This document shows positions 6,582-9,388 of a stretch of 9,388 nt of DNA, piece by piece (the first letter of the stretch is position 1; every line of letters starts with the position of its first letter). The stretch is taken from the NCBI GenBank assembly GCA_017467985.1, contig JAFUJY010000024.1, forward strand, positions 1 to 9,388, read 5' to 3'. The notes beneath the pieces were generated by a model. That model was not told the DNA's origin and did no database searches. It saw only the letters and a list, made by a program, of their open reading frames with translations. Source of the DNA: Bacillota bacterium. Lineage in GTDB: Bacteria; Bacillota; Clostridia; Lachnospirales; Bianqueaceae. Made by a program: the position numbers and the translations under genes.

Positions 6582-6621
6582 TAACCTTTTTGCCCTTTCT
6601 GACTCTAACTATTGTACTACT

Positions 6622-7134
6622 ATGGAAGGAGGCATGTTTTTGGAAGTATTTGAACAGATTTATATCGAGTATTCTGAGCGAATCTATCATTTCTTATATA
6701 AACTTTGCCGGAACGAAAGCGAGGCCGAAGAACTCACCCAGGAGACATTCTTCCGCGCTTTCAGGAGTTTTGACAAGTTCCGGGGCGATTCCAGCATTTT
6801 CACCTGGCTGGCCGCCATCGCTAAGAATACTTACTATCATTATATTAAGAAGCATCACCAGACTTTGGACTCTATTGATCTGGAATCCGTTGTGGATGCC
6901 TATTGTGCCCAGGAAGACCTAGTGGAGGAAGTGGTTATGCGTAATGAGGTTCTTGGCCGTGTGCGGGAACTCCTCCATGAACTTCCCGACAAATATCGGG
7001 ATGTGGTCATGCTGCGAATCTACGCCGACATGTCCTTCAAGCAGGTGGCCGAAACCCTGCACATCACCGAAAATTCTGCCAAAGTCATCTATTACCGTGC
7101 AAAAAATATGTTAAAGGAGCGTATCAATCCATGA
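6622..7134 (+). CDS. ECF-type RNA polymerase sigma factor (sigma-70 family)
   Basis: This protein of up to 170 residues has the two-domain layout of extracytoplasmic-function sigma factors. Sigma-2 (about 7-75) includes EAEELTQETFFRAFRSFDKF and the FTWLAAIAKN region that contact core polymerase and the -10 element. Sigma-4 (about 108-165) carries ELPDKYRDVVMLRIYADMSF, a helix-turn-helix around QVAETLHITENSAKVIYYRA. Regions 1 and 3 are absent, as expected. The start is uncertain: ATG 6622 has no ribosome binding site, ATG 6634 lies only 1 nt after AGGAGG, and TTG 6640 lies an ideal 7 nt after it. The true product may therefore be 164 residues beginning EVFEQIY. The stop overlaps the anti-sigma gene by 4 bp (ATGA). 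The gene is divergent from the FAS operon, so its regulon may include it, but that is inference. Confidence 0.92.
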   Translation: MEGGMFLEVFEQIYIEYSERIYHFLYKLCRNESEAEELTQETFFRAFRSFDKFRGDSSIFTWLAAIAKNTYYHYIKKHHQTLDSIDLESVVDAYCAQEDLVEEVVMRNEVLGRVRELLHELPDKYRDVVMLRIYADMSFKQVAETLHITENSAKVIYYRAKNMLKERINP

Positions 7135-7442
7135 ATACCAGTTGTAATATTATAAAAGATGTCTATGTTTTATACCATGACCAGGCGCTGACTCCCGAGA
7201 GCCGCACCCAGGTTGTGGAACATCTCCGTCACTGCGAGACCTGCCGCAACTACTACAAGGCCATGAAGGACAGCATGCATTACAAGTCCGTCCCCACCGC
7301 CGAGGATTATGCCAAGGCACTGGAATACTCCCAGGTGGCCCGCAAACTCCGCAATCAAAAACTTTTATTGAATCTTTCTTATATCGCCGCCATTTTATCC
7401 GGCATCCTGGCCACATTCTTTGTGGCGAAAAAGGGAAAATAA
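7131..7442 (+). CDS. Zinc-finger, membrane-anchored anti-sigma factor
   Basis: This 103-residue protein overlaps the ECF sigma gene and carries the ZAS signature H31-x3-C35-x2-C38 (HLRHCETC), with C5 a possible further zinc ligand. Such domains clamp the cognate sigma factor in the cytoplasm. A hydrophobic helix at about 78-98 (LLLNLSYIAAILSGILATFFV) should span the membrane, and only AKKGK follows it. There is essentially no extracytoplasmic sensor domain, unlike RsiW-type proteins, so signalling must involve the cytoplasmic part, the membrane segment or another protein. AAAGGAG lies 11 nt before the ATG, a rather long spacing, so coupling to the upstream gene is likely. Family assignment rests on the motif, the size and the neighbour. 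Confidence 0.88.
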   Translation: MNTSCNIIKDVYVLYHDQALTPESRTQVVEHLRHCETCRNYYKAMKDSMHYKSVPTAEDYAKALEYSQVARKLRNQKLLLNLSYIAAILSGILATFFVAKKGK

Positions 7443-7502
7443 ACGCCGATATTCCAGCGTACAGTCGCAAACAGCCCAATCTCGCCTGCACGCAGTACAC
7501 AC

Positions 7503-7550
7503 AAAAAAGGCTGGTGTTACTATGCTTACATTCATAGTAACACCAGCCTT
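7503..7550 (-). terminator. Rho-independent terminator, 18-bp perfect stem, possibly bidirectional
   Basis: Arms 7507-7524 and 7533-7550 are perfectly complementary over 18 bp with an 8-nt loop. On the minus strand the stem ends in a run of six T (complement of 7503-7508), giving a strong terminator that starts 3 nt after the acetyltransferase stop. On the plus strand only a weak T-rich stretch follows, so termination of the sigma/anti-sigma transcript here is plausible but less sure. Confidence 0.9.
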
Positions 7551-7553
7551 ATC

Positions 7554-8093
7554 TTATTCTCTCACAATCCCATACATCGCCATGTCCCCAAAGCTTCCAT
7601 CCTTACGCTTGTAGTCCTGGCACAAAATACCTTCCGGCTGCATGCCGCATTTTTGCATCACTCGGCCGGATCCGATATTTTCGGTGTCAAACCTTCCGCA
7701 CACCTTGTGACACTCCAATTCGTCAAAACAAAAACGGATCACTGCTGCCAAGGCTTCCGTCATTAACCCCTGATTCCACCATTTAGAGCCCATGCAGTAG
7801 CCCACTTCTACCCGCTCATTTTTCAGAGAAATATCGTGCAGAGAGATGGCTCCGATCAAGGTGTCGCCATATTGCAGCACCCAATGATACACCGCTGGAT
7901 CTTCATAGGACTCCACCCAACGCCCCACAATGTCCCGGGTTTCTTCCACACTTTCATGCACATTCCAGGAAAGAAATTTGCTCGTCAATGGATCAGTGGC
8001 CCAATTTTTATACACCTCAACTGCATCCTCCGGCGTATATCGCCGGAGGAGCAACCGAGGCGTATGTAATTCAATAGTTCCTAAATGCTTCAT
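7554..8093 (-). CDS. GNAT family N-acetyltransferase (RimJ/RimL type)
   Basis: This 179-residue protein has the Acetyltransf_3 layout: an N-terminal LHTPRLLLRRYTPED (9-23), the acetyl-CoA-binding core VEVGYCMGSKWWNQGLMTEA (95-114) leading into helix ALAAVIRFCF, and a late N139-x2-S-x2-VMQKCGM segment. Members transfer an acetyl group from acetyl-CoA to protein N-termini or small amines; the substrate here is not predictable. ATG 8093 overlaps the upstream gene's stop as TGATG and gives the usual family N-terminus (MKHLGTIELHTPRL). A TTG at 8117 would add 8 residues inside that gene and is less likely. No Shine-Dalgarno site precedes ATG 8093, so it probably relies on re-initiation. Arg codons are mixed (CGG, CGA present), unlike the upstream gene. 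Confidence 0.9.
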   Translation of the reverse strand: MKHLGTIELHTPRLLLRRYTPEDAVEVYKNWATDPLTSKFLSWNVHESVEETRDIVGRWVESYEDPAVYHWVLQYGDTLIGAISLHDISLKNERVEVGYCMGSKWWNQGLMTEALAAVIRFCFDELECHKVCGRFDTENIGSGRVMQKCGMQPEGILCQDYKRKDGSFGDMAMYGIVRE

Positions 8094-9388
8094 CAGATGC
8101 TGCTGGCATAGGTCCAAACGGTACCTTCCAGTCCTTCAAAATGATAATCATAAGTGCCGCTGCCATAGCGAGAGGTCACATATTTGCTGTCAACTGTCAT
8201 GGAACGGATAGGCACCAATTCACCCTCCACCTTAAATGCGGAGCAGAATTCCATTGCACCATTCTTGGGAGATGCAAAGGTCACCTTATGATCACCTACA
8301 GTAATCTCAGCTGCCAACAGCTTTTCAACAAACTGTTCAAAGTCACCATCTTCTCTTGCAGAACCACACTCCAGAATCCAGGCGTTCTCGGTACCATTGC
8401 TGATCAGTTCACGATCAGCGTACAGACCTGTCTTTGCCAGTTCATGCACATGTGCAGACCAAATACCCACATAGCTGTCACCCACACGACCAAAGGTCCA
8501 ATGATCCACATGACGCACTTCATCGAACTTATAGGTGTCAAAATGACAGTGGGTCATCCATACGAAGGGTTCCTTTACATCCCACCAGCAAACACCCAGG
8601 GTGCCGCGGTACTGATAGGTCTCCGGTGTCCAAGCCTGGCCTGCCCAGTAGTCAGGACGCAGACCGCCGCCTTCCTGACGGGTAAAGGGTGCGGAGAAGA
8701 ACATAATGGCATCATTGGGCAGAGTCACCTGACCCACATGCAGATGAGCTTCGCAAACCGTTACATTGTGATTGCGTACGCTGGATACCATGTATTCAGG
8801 AGTACGAATGGCAGTAATATCCGCATTCTGCTTACCCCAATGATAGAAACCGGACTTATAATAGCTTACTGTTTCACTATAGTCATAAGCTACATCGCAG
8901 ATACCCTTAGGCGGCATGTAGGAACCAATGGCCAGTGCCATGGAACCGGGCTCCATCTTCAGGGCTGCACGGTCACGACCAAAGAGCAGGTACAGGATAG
9001 ATGTGGTACCCTGCTGCAGCGGGTTACGCATGGGCATGTTGTAGCTGCGGCCACGAGGTGATGCCATGGCACCATTAAAGCTGTTGGCTGCCAGATAGAA
9101 TACCGTAATGTTGGTCAGCTCCCGAGCCATGGTGATCAGGTTGAACTCTTCAAAGGGAGCCATCTCCTGAATGGCCAGCAGCGGGCCGGTGGTAACAGGC
9201 AGATAAGAGTCAGAGTTAAATTCATTATAACCAAAGCGGATACGCTGGCTCAGCCACTCAATCAGATGCATACGACCCTTCATGCTGTGGAACAGACCGT
9301 TCTGACCGCTGTTGGTAAAGATATCCTGGGGGAACAAAAGTCCTGCCAAGTATTCCAGAGTATGGAAGCCCATGCGGTGATTTTCAGA
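8093..9388 (-). CDS. Large protein of unknown function, possibly alpha/alpha-toroid carbohydrate-active type (5' end outside window)
   Basis: The frame is open from the right edge, giving 431 C-terminal residues; the ATG at 9373 is internal, because the frame continues upstream as SENHR. The segment SENHRMGFHTLEYLAGLLFP (1-20), then RIRFGYNEFNSDSYLP and GRSYNM, resembles a family of bacterial and fungal proteins that I associate with alpha/alpha-toroid folds of the heparinase II/III lyase kind. This is from memory and not a firm assignment. The C-terminal half is rich in Trp, His and Tyr (for example WMTHCHFDTYKF and VRHVDHWTFGRVGDSYVGIW) and ends in short strand-like segments, consistent with a beta-sandwich. 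No transmembrane segment is seen in the visible part; a signal peptide could lie outside. Leu codons are nearly all CTG, and Arg codons mostly CGT or CGC, suggesting high expression. It overlaps the acetyltransferase start. Confidence 0.75.
   Translation of the reverse strand, partial: SENHRMGFHTLEYLAGLLFPQDIFTNSGQNGLFHSMKGRMHLIEWLSQRIRFGYNEFNSDSYLPVTTGPLLAIQEMAPFEEFNLITMARELTNITVFYLAANSFNGAMASPRGRSYNMPMRNPLQQGTTSILYLLFGRDRAALKMEPGSMALAIGSYMPPKGICDVAYDYSETVSYYKSGFYHWGKQNADITAIRTPEYMVSSVRNHNVTVCEAHLHVGQVTLPNDAIMFFSAPFTRQEGGGLRPDYWAGQAWTPETYQYRGTLGVCWWDVKEPFVWMTHCHFDTYKFDEVRHVDHWTFGRVGDSYVGIWSAHVHELAKTGLYADRELISNGTENAWILECGSAREDGDFEQFVEKLLAAEITVGDHKVTFASPKNGAMEFCSAFKVEGELVPIRSMTVDSKYVTSRYGSGTYDYHFEGLEGTVWTYASSI

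Larger units (their letters stand above)
6517..6611. repeat. Outer 10-bp inverted repeat pair flanking the divergent control region
   Basis: TAGTTAGAGT (6517-6526) and ACTCTAACTA (6602-6611) are perfect inverted copies bounding a 95-bp AT-rich block. The GTTAC (6543-6547) and GTAAC (6581-6585) elements share exactly the same centre of symmetry (6564), giving a nested, degenerate dyad. It could be a pair of binding sites that loop, or the ends of a small non-coding mobile remnant, since both arms are bounded by TA. Neither idea is confirmed. Confidence 0.45.

Noticed and set aside
6556..6590. Possible terminator in the divergent region
   Set aside because: The stem is nearly all A-T and it lies in the promoter region of two divergent genes, not after a gene.
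6446..6621. Riboswitch or T-box in the acpP leader
   Set aside because: The likely leader is only about 60 nt, too short for a T-box or most riboswitches, and no conserved aptamer elements were seen.
7150..7500. Minus-strand frame of 116 codons opposite the anti-sigma gene
   Set aside because: It is antisense to a gene with a clear zinc-finger motif and membrane helix, and has no recognisable domain.
8141..9061. Long plus-strand reading frame (306 codons) opposite the right-edge gene
   Set aside because: The minus-strand frame is longer, open to the window edge and shows coherent motifs; the plus frame has Cys/His/Thr-rich noise typical of antisense translation.

Overview
The window looks like chromosome of a low-to-mid GC Gram-positive bacterium of the class Clostridia, probably a Lachnospiraceae-like gut anaerobe. 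The reasons are the type II fatty acid synthesis (FAS II) gene order, the FabK-type enoyl reductase, the strong AGGAGG ribosome binding sites and the style of the sigma/anti-sigma pair. The exact genus cannot be read from the sequence.

Left two thirds (1-6445, all minus strand): one compact fatty acid synthesis operon, read right to left as acpP, fabK, fabD, fabG, fabF, fabZ, accD, accA and then the first 162 codons of an AMP-forming acyl-CoA/acid ligase that runs off the left edge. Nearly all junctions overlap by 4-17 bp (ATGA type or longer) or are separated by 2-14 bp, so the genes are surely co-transcribed and largely translationally coupled. AccA and AccD form the carboxyltransferase half of acetyl-CoA carboxylase. 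FabD moves malonyl groups onto AcpP, and FabF, FabG, FabZ and FabK perform one elongation cycle. The genes for biotin carboxyl carrier protein (accB), biotin carboxylase (accC), the initiating synthase FabH and a FabT-type regulator, which often sit inside or before such operons, are not in this window.

Middle (6446-6621): a 176-bp AT-rich divergent control region between acpP and a plus-strand sigma factor gene. It is dense in symmetry: a 17-bp operator-like dyad, an 11-bp perfect inverted repeat with a 4-nt loop, an outer 10-bp inverted repeat pair, a leader hairpin just before the acpP ribosome binding site, and a possible ECF-type promoter facing acpP.

Right of that (6622-7442, plus strand): an ECF RNA polymerase sigma factor and its overlapping zinc-finger, membrane-anchored anti-sigma factor. 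An 18-bp stem terminator at 7507-7550 separates them from the convergent minus-strand genes.

Right edge (7554-9388, minus strand): a RimJ/RimL-type GNAT acetyltransferase whose start overlaps the stop of a long gene of unknown function. That gene is open at the right edge and has motifs resembling alpha/alpha-toroid carbohydrate-active proteins. No tRNA, rRNA, CRISPR array or insertion sequence was seen, and no gene-free stretch exceeds 300 bp.
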